Assembly (NCBI GenBank): GCA_028565635.1
Contig: JAOXYB010053278.1
Location: 1-26,023, forward strand
Reading direction: 5' to 3'
DNA: 26,023 nt
DNA from: Phoronis ovalis
Taxonomy: Eukaryota > Phoronida > Phoronidae
Shown: in pieces, positions 1 to 9,359 of the stretch
Position numbering within the stretch: the stretch's first letter is position 1
How the letters are laid out: each line of letters opens with the position of its first letter
Translations under genes and position numbers: made by a program
Notes under the pieces: generated by a model
What the model was told of the DNA's origin: nothing
The model's input: only the letters and a program-made list of their open reading frames with translations
The model's database searches: none

Positions 1-1294
1 GGTTGCATTTTTTTGTGCACCATGTTTTTGAAATGCACCAACCCCCCCCCTGTGGTAATTTCTGACCAGTCCCTAAGGAGTGAGTTTTACGAAATACGCT
101 GATGACAGGCGGCGCGCACTGCTTGCCGTTTCTAATGCAATGGGTAATAGCATACTCTGCGTGTGACCTCAGATGTTGTCAGCTTTGAGCTTCGTGAAGT
201 ACTAAAAATAACATTATGAGTCATAACACAGCAATATATCCTTGTTCATGTATGCATATGTTGTTCAAGATTTTATCATAAACGCCATAAACATTATACA
301 TGATCACTGTAATCGAGCAATTAAAGTTATAAAGATTGCGAGTATATATGGTTTGGTGACATGATGAAATAATACTGACGTCATCGCATGTGGTTTATAG
401 TAGCTCCCAGGAGTTAGTGAATAACGCTAACACATATTTATAAGTAGTATAAATACTAATGTATAGATCAATTCTTAAACCGCGCAATTAATTAAAAGTA
501 CAGTTAATTACTCCTATTTAGCGTTGAATAACAGAATGATGATGACGGAGTAGCTGGATTGTATATAGAGCACTGACGTGTCGCTGACGTGTTGTATAAT
601 TAAAGTAGAATCATTATTAACTGAATAAACTAACAAGGTAGAACCTGAATTAATGTGTTAGGGAAGTTTCTCTCTTTGAATATAAGGCTCCTATTCGTCT
701 CTCATACTGCCTACATAACATGTTACTTGTTTTCAGCTTTACGTAAATTATTTGAATCTTTTACATTTGCTTTATTAACATATTAAACTAAATCCACGAA
801 TGACTCCAGGCGAATGTCGCAACACAACAAGGTTGTAAGGTATAACTCATACTGATTTTAATTAAAAAGTACAAAGGTTTTATGCAGAAAGAAGATTGAA
901 CCTTGACCATCAGGTGTAATTAAGAGCTTGGCTTGACCAGTTCATTCACTAGATAAAAAGGTGTTTATTATAAAATATCAAAGGAAACTCTTGGAATTAA
1001 GTATCTGGATTCTTGTTGAAGAACGTTGTATATCTGATTTGGTCAATGCGTAATTAATTAAGCTTTTGGCCAGTCAATGACCAATGAACTCTAGTAAATA
1101 CAAAGTAATAAACCGTCATGTCCATTGATTCCGGATATCAATAAACTTTTAAGAAGGGAAAAACCAAAATGTCTAATTATCAACACAACATTCTTTTTAC
1201 ACTATTTTAAAAATGAATCAACTATATTCGTGTAAAGATATATCAGAAAGTAAAATATTCTTTGAATGTGATTTTAAACTCAATGTTTTTACAG
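1..1294. other. 5' flank / possible first intron of FAM110-like gene
   Basis: AT-rich non-coding sequence. I found no convincing exon. It holds the end of a dispersed repeat at about 41-77 and cAMP-response-element-like motifs (TGACGTCA at 376-383; two TGACGTG copies near 574-591). It ends in a good splice acceptor (TTTTTACAG, AG at 1293-1294), so an upstream non-coding exon probably exists, either here or before the window. Confidence 0.5.
41..77. repeat. Terminus of a dispersed repeat element
   Basis: A run of nine C followed 13 bases later by GACCAGTCCCTAAG. The same arrangement (C-run, AT spacer, GACTAGTTCCTAAG) forms the right end of the 8163-9359 element, with 12 of the last 14 bases matching. 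It is read as the right end of a second copy, most of which would lie before the window. Confidence 0.45.
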
Positions 1295-1421
1295 TCGTAT
1301 ACTCGATTTTTAGTAGCAGTAAGGAGTGAAAATACAGAAAGAGAAATGACAAAAAAGCCGCTGAGATCCGTGAATCGCGTCTTCGACGAATACAGAGCAG
1401 GAATTCTAAGGAGGGATCCAG
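1295..1421 (+). CDS. FAM110-like exon with probable start codon
   Basis: The exon lies between acceptor TTTTTACAG (AG 1293-1294) and a strong donor CCAG/GTGAGT (GT at 1422). The first in-frame ATG is at 1346, in a fair context (G at -3, A at +4), giving MTKKPLRSVNRVF and ending ILRRDP plus one base (phase 1). The PLR..N run followed by aromatic and basic residues resembles the PLRILNKGPDYFRR start of vertebrate FAM110B. The frame is also open upstream of the ATG to the acceptor, so translation could in principle start further upstream, but the family alignment favours 1346. Confidence 0.75.
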
Positions 1422-4071
1422 GTGAGTGTCGTCAGTTACTTTGGCTAACAGAGATCCCCTTGTGAATAGAAACTCTTTAAATAAATCCCCGGGAATAAAT
1501 TAATAAAGGGGTATGTTTTTAGCCACCTTTTCTCACAACGGGGTATGTTTTTCCCATAGCTGGCTTGCAACGGGTATCAGTTTTGAGGTCTGGGCCATAA
1601 ATTGGCCAGGTGCCCACCGGGCCGATATTATTAGAGAAACTCCCTAGTATGTTGAGTGCTGTATTTTATAGCGGTTAATTTATGTCAGTTACTTCATTTC
1701 AAATTGATGTAGACTTTGTGTAGATATGAGTAATATGTAAAAATAATATTGAAACTGAAAGTAGTCTTATTTATGATTTATGTTACCTGTTATTGGGGCC
1801 ATTAATCAGACATCAAATCACGTACGAATTAATATACTGTACTTCCTAGTTTTAGTTCCAATATTTTACACACGATGGCGGCATTGTTAGTCGTGGTCCT
1901 GGAATAAAATCACTTTAAAGATAATCTTGAGTTCAACACCAGCAATAACACCCTGACTTTGCTCACATTTTTGGCACCTTCACTCAACAGCGACATTAAA
2001 AAAACATTTAACTGAACTCATGCAAAGGTCTGGCATTGCAAAAATAAAATTTGCGTCCTAGATAACTTCAGTGGCCATACAGCAGACATTCAATCATTTA
2101 GATATTGATTTCTTAATGTAATGTTCATTATTCATTCCACATCAGCTAACTGCTACTCGTTAATTGCACTACATGATCAGCTTTGATATCTAGACATTTG
2201 TATGTATACAGACCAACTGCTTGAAGGTGTATAACTAAGGTAGGCATATTTCATGTTATACATTTGTTTTAAAAGCCTTTAGTGCCAAATATTAAAATGA
2301 AGCGTAGTTATAACTATGCTACTTAAATAGTATATACTGTAGTCTTCTATTATTTTATAAACTGTCTAATTATGTATATAGACTGGGACACCGTTGGACA
2401 TCCTTATTAGGATTATTTCTAATCTCTATTCTAATCTCCAGTAAGGTTGCTGAATTACTCCTAATTTTAAAACTATTGCCTAACAGGAGTATCACAATAT
2501 ATGTCCCGCCATTAAGAGATGTTTCAATAACGCATTTTATTTTTGAATCTTTATTATTGTCATCGTTTTATTTACGTGTACAAACATATTTATAAAGTAT
2601 ATTAACTTAAATAGAGTAAATTAATGGTATTAAAAAGGATCGATCGTTTCACAAAATATATAATACTAAATTGGTGCTGGCGTGCCATCAAAAGTTCAGA
2701 ATTCCACTCTGGGCTCGTATGAGGCCTTCAGACTGTATTTATGCTTACTAGTTACATAGTATACAGTCTTAACCCTATTATTGCTTTTCAAGTGTTGTAT
2801 ATGTTTCATTCCCTCACTAATTATATAATCAAGCGCAAAATGGTTTACTAAATCTGTTTTGCCAAATATTAGCATTCACAGTACTTTTAAAGCAAATTCA
2901 CATCTTTCATACTAACCATGTGGAGTCTAGTAAGGGCATTAAAAAATATAATAATGGAATTTCTCATAAACGACATTGTAACTAATAATTTGTATATAAC
3001 TTATGCATTTCAAAGTAGATACAGCAAATAAAGAACGAAAGAAAGCAGCAGCTAGGTTTTGTATCAAAAACGAAGAGTGAAACAACGAGTTTTCATTTGT
3101 ACAGAACAACCACGTCTAAGCTCGATTACAGAGCCTAGGGGGCTACAAGTATATGTCGGTTAAATACATTATTTACAATCGATTTCCAGATTTGAGCCTG
3201 TAAAACCTCAGCTGCTTGATAAAAAAAAACTTGAGATAGAATAAACATACTTTACTTTCTTTATCTGAGAAGAAGCAATTTTGTTTGAGGAAACAGTAGG
3301 CAGATGAAAATAAGTTTAGATAGATTGATTTTTGTATATGAAACATTTTACATTTATATGTGGTGTAAGGCAAGACACAATTAATTTCCCCATCCACTTC
3401 TATAGTAACACAAATCATTATAAACAAACGCTGAGATAAAAAAAATAATATCTAATATAAAGAACTGCAGATTAGCATGTATCCTGCTGCAATTAAATTT
3501 TACGTCCTGGTATGACCACTATACTTTGCTAATTCACTTTACTATTACATTATTCCACTACATTCCAATCACTTTTGCCCTAGCTCAAATAATCCGCTTC
3601 AAACAAAAAAAACAAAAGATTTTAAAAGTCCGTTTTTAGATCACTAAGCGGTCATAGCGGGTTATTATAGTGTTCCAAGCAACAACGCTGTCAGGTTTTT
3701 ACACGTTTTTCGTTTAGTATATGCAGCGAGTTATAATTACATAGACTTGCATAAATATGAAATGATTAGTTTGATTGTATACATTTTTTAATAGTTTCTG
3801 TTAAGAATTTTGCAGCAGTATACACATATTTTTTTTTTCAATTTACAAGTAAGAACATTGTCTTGTCATCATAAACCACTTTGCAGACCATATTGTCATG
3901 AAATCCGCTTGAGACTGTTGTTTCCAATGTTATTGCATTATAAGTTATTATAATTATTGTGGAAAATTTACCTATGGTACGTACTCGGATTATGGCGTTG
4001 TCGAAATTGCATAGTTGTGTAATCATAGAAGATCGTTACTGATTTAACCTTTATGAACAATTTTATTGCAG
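1422..4071 (+). other. Intron 1 of FAM110-like gene
   Basis: A 2.65-kb AT-rich intron bounded by GTGAGT (1422) and TTTTATTGCAG (AG 4070-4071). It contains a 32-bp tandem array at 1505-1600. No other exon or RNA gene was recognised; short open frames on either strand here have no protein-like composition. Confidence 0.6.
1505..1600. repeat. Three imperfect 32-bp tandem units
   Basis: Three successive units begin AAAGGGGTATG (1505), AACGGGGTATG (1537) and AACGGGTATCA (1569), exactly 32 bases apart. Each continues with a T-rich stretch. Conservation is strongest in the first 16 bases and falls away in the third unit. The unit length is not a multiple of three. Confidence 0.5.
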
Positions 4072-4136
4072 CTTGTACCAAAAGTGCCGCAACACTTTTA
4101 GAGGAAAGCAAAGGAAAATATGTTAAGAGTGAAACG
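4072..4136 (+). CDS. FAM110-like second coding exon (KYVKS block)
   Basis: Acceptor TTTTATTGCAG precedes base 4072. With the one base left from exon 1 it reads A-CTKSAATLLEESKGKYVKSET, matching the SAVERLEADKAKYVKS stretch that is the most conserved N-terminal block of FAM110. The 3' boundary is uncertain. Candidate donors are GTGAAA at 4129 (phase 1), GTACTA at 4137 (phase 0) and GTTAAG at 4122 (phase 0); the open frame ends in TAA at 4149-4151. The end given here is the GTACTA choice, which keeps the most family-like residues before a GT. Confidence 0.7.
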
Positions 4137-6040
4137 GTACTAAATACCTAACAGCGACTTAGAAACTGGGAGCACTTACAAGTCGGAAAAAGGTAGTTGA
4201 TACAGAAGAAAATATTTTTATTATACCGATTTTGCAATGTTAATAATGTTGTGATTAACTTTAGCTAGAGTTCCAAAATACCCCATTATCACAGGTACCC
4301 GTTTTAACATCGTTAGAATTTGGTTACACGTTGATTGTATTACTAAACGTATCAAGTGTATATTTAACTATACGTTTTTGAAGTTAGCTCCACTAAGGCA
4401 GGCGTCATATAAGTACATGTACACATTGGAATATATATATATGTAAATGATATCCGTAAAATAACGATGAGAATCGATTTCACGACAAACACTTTGTTGT
4501 TATAGAAAGTGATATCAATATTTATTATGTACAAATTAAATGTCATTAATTTTAATTCCGCTACTGGTATTATGCTGTTTTTCTACATTATATTCCATAT
4601 AATTAATCTTTCATTTGCGGTTAGATTACTGCGTAATATATTAGCCAAAAGACTGTTTAAAAACTACTTAGTAATCATGACAAGGACTATAATTTGTGTT
4701 AAACTATCCTCATTTCTTAGAATGCGTGCAATACTGTCATGATTCCCGTATACACTGATAGCAAATTGCAATTTTCTAAATGAGTATAGATATTCACTAA
4801 GTACCGCAGAGTATAGATATGCACTAAGTACCGCAGAGTATAGATATGTACTAAGTACCCCAGGTGAAAACAATTTTGAAGCCTATTCGTGCTTACATCC
4901 CCCTTCCATGCACAGGTGTCCCCGAAAAGCAAGCAAAGTAAACGAGAAGGAAATAGATGTTCATGGGGATTTTATTGTACAATGCAACATAATTATGCCA
5001 CTTTAACTGCAACTTGTGGGCATGGTAAGGCAAAACATTCATAACAGCATTTGAAATAAGTCACATAACGTTTAAAGTAAAAATCACAATTTTTTTTAGC
5101 AGAAAGAAACATAATAATAAATGACAGTTGTTTCCTTGCGAAGTTACAAAGTCAACTGATACGAGCTAACATCCGGCCAAAATCCAATATCATCTGGATA
5201 TTGTGTTACCACAGTTAACGATGATAAGAAGCTAATAATACTTAAAGCAGGATCGATACTGCTGTCTGTAACTTGTCGATCATCTTGTTATAGCATGGTT
5301 CAATGATACAGCATGTTTCTAGATTTGATAATACCGGAGTAATAGTAGGGTAGAACGAAAGAATGAAGATAAAAATTTTGCAGAAACACTACTTTTAGTG
5401 CTACGGCGACTCCTGCATGGGAGCACTTACAAGGAAATTCTGTAGGAGGAGAGTATTCCCCAAGTATCCCGTGGCGTTACTGAAGATACTGATGAACTAG
5501 TAACTAGATTACCAAATCACTTATTCTGTGATTAAACAAAATCAATTTATTAAACCCTAATCAACATTCTATGAGCTTTCATGTATGTAGTTTTCATTTA
5601 AAATTTATGGAAAGTGGATTGGAATTATGGCATTTGGGAAATCAATCCATCCAACAGTTATGACCGCCTGTTGAACTATGTTTTTATTAATACAGAGATT
5701 CCAGTTTTACGTACACTCGAGACCAATCAATTTAGCGAATTAAAATTTAATACAGTTGCCAAAGTCTATGTATTAAAGCTTAAAGTACAGTTGATGTCAC
5801 ATAAGTTATTGTATGCTGTCAAGAGAAACATTGTGCTACCGTAATATGTTTTATCGGTTTTGCGAAGAGATAGTGGATAATAATGGCTGCAAGGAGTTAA
5901 TTCCATGTTAATTTAAGTTAATTCTTTAAATCACTTTTCCACTTATGGGAACAGATGTACTTTGTTATAATCATTTATTGAGTAATTGTTAATATTCTCC
6001 TTTACAGGTATAAGAACAATCAAAAGGCCCATGAGAATAG
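4137..6040 (+). other. Probable intron 2 of FAM110-like gene
   Basis: AT-rich sequence with no clear exon; open frames near 5614-5844 and elsewhere are not protein-like and lack good splice sites. It holds the 27-bp tandem array at 4782-4862 and a small hairpin (CAATATC / GATATTG, 5185-5203). An attractive acceptor, CTCCTTTACAG, ends at 6007 but does not lead into the downstream coding frame. Confidence 0.45.
4782..4862. repeat. Three 27-bp tandem units
   Basis: Three near-identical 27-bp copies begin GAGTATAGATAT at 4782, 4809 and 4836. They differ at a few bases, mainly in the middle and at the end of the last copy. This is minisatellite-like. The repeated YLYS/YIYT peptides in minus-strand frames across it are products of the repeat, not genes. 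Confidence 0.8.
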
Positions 6041-7168
6041 AACACATGGTGTGGTAGGAAGCATACTGAATCACACACGAAGAAAATAGTCGATTTAAGA
6101 AAACGTGACGAGGAGACTTATAAAGATAAAGGTGTAACTGATGCATTTAACCCCATCGGCGTTCCTGGTTCTTCGCATTTAAGATATGCCGATGCTCATC
6201 TAAACAATAGTAGTAAATGTGAAGAAAAATTAATAGAAAGCCATAGGAAGAGTTTCCTTAATGATAATATTTTTTGTAACAGTTCAAAGAAATCATGTAA
6301 ACTATGTTCAGACCGTCTGACTTATCCAAAAAAATATTATAATGAAGAAAGAGCCAAAGCAGGACAATTAAAAGCGAAAGTAATACATGAGAACAAAAAA
6401 TTAGAAGCGAAAATAAAACTTGGTCATATTTACAACTCGCCGTTCCGTTATCAAAATCTTCTTCAATGTTCCTCATATAATGTAAATGTATCCTGCTTAA
6501 ACTTTGGAGACGAAACGGATTTGTGTAAGCGTCGTGACCATAAAAGTACAACATCGTGCAATCTTGAGAACCCAAACGAATTCATGATGCAAGGTAATAA
6601 TGGACGCTCGAAAAGCCCATCGCCAAGGATACTTAGGCGACAGAAAGATATTGGTTGCCCTGGAAAACTGAATCGTCCAGATAGTGTTCATTCAGCCTCC
6701 ACATTAATGGTCCCAGAGACAAAAGGGACCACAAGTCCCGTTCTACGGAGAAGACCTCGATCGTTATGCACATTACAAAGATCTCGGTCAGATTTGAGTC
6801 ACCGATATTGTAGAAATAGTGGAGATTTCTCTGATCTCAGTTCTAGACTTTCTCGGACGAGCACGGATTTGGAACGATTTTTTAACGAAATGGGTTTAGA
6901 CAACACGATACTAGAACCTATGTTAAGCCAACAAATTCAGACTAAGGACAGTATGTATTTTGAAAGCATTAGCACATTAGATACAAACTTTGAAAATTTA
7001 GATTCTCGAAGTGTGTGTAGTATGTCTTCGAGAAGGAGTAATAATAGATTACATCTTAATTTAGATTTAGATGAAAAGACTCCACAGCAGAACTCAGTGG
7101 TTGAAAAAAACGCACGTATTATAAAATGGCTATGTAGTGTACGGAAGGCTCATTCAACAAGCGACTGA
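6041..7168 (+). CDS. FAM110-like 3' terminal coding exon
   Basis: The open frame runs from 6041 (after TAG at 6038-6040) to TGA at 7166-7168, about 375 codons. There is no ATG until about 6583, so it must be entered by splicing. The C-terminal half carries the FAM110 signatures: LQRSRSDLSHRY (about 6773-6808), DLERFFNEMGLD (about 6869-6901) and a final SVVEKNARIIKWL block (about 7094-7132), close to the ERNARIIKWLYS end of FAM110B. The first part is basic, Cys/Asn-rich and not family-conserved, as expected for the variable middle of this family. The true 5' boundary is unknown: 6041 is the outer limit, and pyrimidine-rich acceptors inside the frame end at 6183, 6282 and 6311. Low-complexity Ser/Arg segments suggest disorder. 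Confidence 0.75.
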   Translation, partial: NTWCGRKHTESHTKKIVDLRKRDEETYKDKGVTDAFNPIGVPGSSHLRYADAHLNNSSKCEEKLIESHRKSFLNDNIFCNSSKKSCKLCSDRLTYPKKYYNEERAKAGQLKAKVIHENKKLEAKIKLGHIYNSPFRYQNLLQCSSYNVNVSCLNFGDETDLCKRRDHKSTTSCNLENPNEFMMQGNNGRSKSPSPRILRRQKDIGCPGKLNRPDSVHSASTLMVPETKGTTSPVLRRRPRSLCTLQRSRSDLSHRYCRNSGDFSDLSSRLSRTSTDLERFFNEMGLDNTILEPMLSQQIQTKDSMYFESISTLDTNFENLDSRSVCSMSSRRSNNRLHLNLDLDEKTPQQNSVVEKNARIIKWLCSVRKAHSTSD

Positions 7169-7209
7169 ACACATAAAAAATTACCAGTAATTTGATAATT
7201 TCTAAATTA

Positions 7210-7215
7210 AATAAA
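7210..7215 (+). terminator. Polyadenylation signal AATAAA
   Basis: A canonical AATAAA lies 42 bases after the FAM110-like stop codon, in an AT-rich 3' untranslated region. It is the first such hexamer downstream and fits a short 3' UTR. Confidence 0.55.
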
Positions 7216-8162
7216 TCTAAATACAGTTTCAAGTCTCATCTACCACAGAGAGTTTCGTGAGTTTGAGAGAAAATGTGAGACTTGAACGTCTGTCTCTGAT
7301 TCCAATTCACGCATTGCAGAAAAAATGTCGATACTTATAGTAGCATAAATAACAATTTACAAAACATCATGTATTCTATTATTGTATTAATGCTGTTTCA
7401 TTTGTAGTACTCCTACTCGCATAAGCTTTTTGGTCCATTATGATTGGTTATCTGTAGAATTTGCGAAAACAGGGTATCTATATACAATAACAAGCACCAA
7501 CTTTATGTAATGATCGCTCCAGCATTCCAGACTCGTTTTTTAAATATATATCATTGCACACAATTTTTATTCATCTGTAGCGCAAAATTTGGTGAAGCGC
7601 GTAATGGTGAAGTTCGTGGATATGTGGGTGCATATTATTGATTTCGTGTATGTGTTATCTTTATATAAGCAGACATGACAACATGACCACGACAACATGT
7701 GTTGTCTCTGCTAACAGATTCAGCATTTATTCTGAAGATCGCAATTAAAAAGGATATATCCTTCCTAAGTTCATTTCATAATCGATAAAAAAATCGAATA
7801 TCTATGATAACTCTGGGAAAAGAAAATATCCTATTATTAATTATCAGTAATGGTGTTTTACATTTGTACCATATATATTAAAAAATTAGTTGCATTTACT
7901 AACACCAGGAGTCTCACAAACAAAGCTTATTCCAGCTGTCATCAGAGAGCGGATATAGTATACCAAGCAGATAACGTAAACTTATTTTCAAAACATCTTG
8001 TATTCGAAGACATAAACGTAGCAATACTGCAGTGACACAAGAGAATTTGGAGCCCCCGAGACAAGAATGGCAGGTATAGCACACCAAATTTCTGCTGTGT
8101 TCTTAAAATACTACTTAACAAATTGGTTTTTGTTTAATGCCGAGTAATTTATTTACTTATTG
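7216..8162. other. Intergenic, no gene recognised
   Basis: AT-rich DNA between the FAM110-like gene and the probable mobile element. Short open frames at 7444-7641 and 7850-8035 have no recognisable motif and biased AT-driven composition. Nothing supportable was seen beyond short imperfect inverted motifs near 7690 (ACAACATG repeats). Confidence 0.5.
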
Positions 8163-8570
8163 TAAGGGACTGGTCATAATCTATGGGAAGGGGGTCGGCA
8201 AATTTGGGGGGGGGGGGTCGATAAAGTTTAGACCCCTTACAAGGGGGATCAAAAATGTTTTATCCATTTTTCGACATAGGTCACCATGTAAAGCACATAC
8301 ATCTCAGCCTTGCAAAATAATAAAAAAGAACAAATTTAGTTGGAAATATATTTCATTGGATTTTTTTCAATAAAATGTTAAGTAATCCGCATAACAATTC
8401 CACAAGATTTTATACAAAATCCCATACATAGTCAGGGTAGTTTATATATTTCAGGAATTCATGATCACTAATCTCCCACAAAGCACAATAAGATAGTTGT
8501 CCTTGTTGTAACAACCAATCCAAGCCTCTAGTAATTGTTAGTGGCTTCAAATTTGCCAAGCCACTAACGC

Positions 8571-8804
8571 TTATATTTCTATATCTAATATGTTTTCATT
8601 TTCAGGATTACAGTTTAGAACTTTTTTTACTGCTTCGGCAGCATTTTGCTTACTAGCTCTTTTACGATATGTCGCTTTGCGGTTTTCTTTTTTCTTCTTG
8701 ATATTAATGAAGAAAGAGATGACGGTGGCATTAAATTCACTCAAAGCAGTACACGCTCTGGCAGAAACATTAAGAAACCCATAAGAAATGACTGTGACTG
8801 GTTT
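8571..8804 (-). pseudogene. Open frame inside the element, lysine/alanine-rich, uncertain
   Basis: On the minus strand a frame is open for 77 codons between a stop at 8805-8807 and TAA at 8571-8573. It has no ATG near its start. Its middle is strongly basic and helix-prone (KKKKENRKATYRKRASKQ, then NAAEAVKKVLNCNPENEN), which looks more like protein than the surrounding AT-rich frames do. It may be a remnant or an internal exon of the element's protein. No family is recognised. The + strand frame 8590-8784 is its antisense shadow, or the reverse. Confidence 0.25.
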
Positions 8805-9139
8805 TTATTTTATTAATATGTGAAGCAGCAATAGATATTCTATCAGTTGCCTGAAAACTTAGTGTTCACATATAAGTATATAAAATAAAAATAAAGCGTT
8901 AAGGTCTTGATTGATTTCACTAAAAATCTGTAGTAGGACTAAGTACCACCAGCAGTAACAAATGAGTTTAATTTATTCAAAAAGTTAATAAATGATTATA
9001 AAATAATATTGTCAAACCATCTTCTCCATGCAAAATTTTTTTTTTTAATGTATAACAATTGACACATTGTATCCTGACAAAGATAGTCCCAGAACGTACC
9101 AGAATGCAGGAAATCGCACTAAATATTCAAAAAAAAATG

Positions 9140-9157
9140 CCGGGGGCATGCCCCCGG
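9140..9157. repeat. Perfect 18-bp GC palindrome
   Basis: CCGGGGGCATGCCCCCGG is a perfect inverted repeat in otherwise AT-rich DNA, followed by a GC-rich stretch to about 9195. It sits in the right half of the probable mobile element. Confidence 0.8.
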
Positions 9158-9359
9158 ACCCACTTGCTTCACTTCGCGCCATGCGGGCGCTCACCTGAAT
9201 ACTAAAACCTCTCAATTTGGGGGGAGGGGTCAAAAAAGTTTGAGGCTTTGGTTGGGGGATCAGAAAAGTTTAACCATGTGCTTGATAGGGGGGGGGGGCA
9301 AAAAAGTTTCATGCCATTAACTTACCCCCCCTCCCAATAAATAATGACTAGTTCCTAAG

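Larger units (their letters stand above)
1295..7168 (+). other. Gene model: FAM110-family protein, three recognised coding exons
   Basis: Three coding pieces (1295-1421, 4072 to about 4136, and 6041 or later to 7168) together carry the conserved blocks of the FAM110 family. These are an N-terminal PLR..N motif followed by a KYVKS motif, then a RSxSDLS.RY...ERFFN..GLD block, and a C-terminal ERNARIIKWL-like block. FAM110A/B/C of vertebrates are intracellular proteins associated with centrosomes and microtubules, with effects on cell cycle and spreading; that role is family knowledge, not seen here. The start is probably ATG 1346. Exon 1 to exon 2 joins in phase (G plus CT gives Ala). The second join is unresolved. 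The assignment rests on recall of FAM110B conservation, with good agreement at both ends of the protein. Which paralogue it corresponds to cannot be said, since invertebrates may have a single gene. Confidence 0.8.
8163..9359. mobile_element. Probable non-autonomous DNA element with inverted ends
   Basis: The left end TAAGGGACTGGTCATAA (8163) and the reverse complement of the right end (CTTAGGAACTAGTCATTA, ending 9359) match as imperfect terminal inverted repeats, each leading into a G-rich run on its own inward strand. Inside, G-runs followed by TCAAAAAAGTTT-type motifs recur at both sides (about 8200-8265 and 9218-9310). There is a GC-rich patch with an 18-bp palindrome (9140-9157) and a 77-codon minus-strand open frame. 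No transposase domain was recognised and no clear target-site duplication was found, so the limits are approximate. The same right end occurs at the window start. It could instead be two separate repeat fragments lying in opposite orientation. Confidence 0.5.

Noticed and set aside
4664-4932. Minus-strand open frames with repeated YLYS / YIYT peptides
   Set aside because: They are translations of the 27-bp tandem array in two frames; there is no splice context or homology.
5614-5844. 76-codon + frame as a possible FAM110-like middle exon
   Set aside because: No acceptor/donor pair fits the phases and it has no family resemblance.
9045-9233. Minus-strand frame with a Gly/Ser/Pro segment
   Set aside because: It lies over the GC palindrome and G-runs of the repeat element; coding is unlikely.
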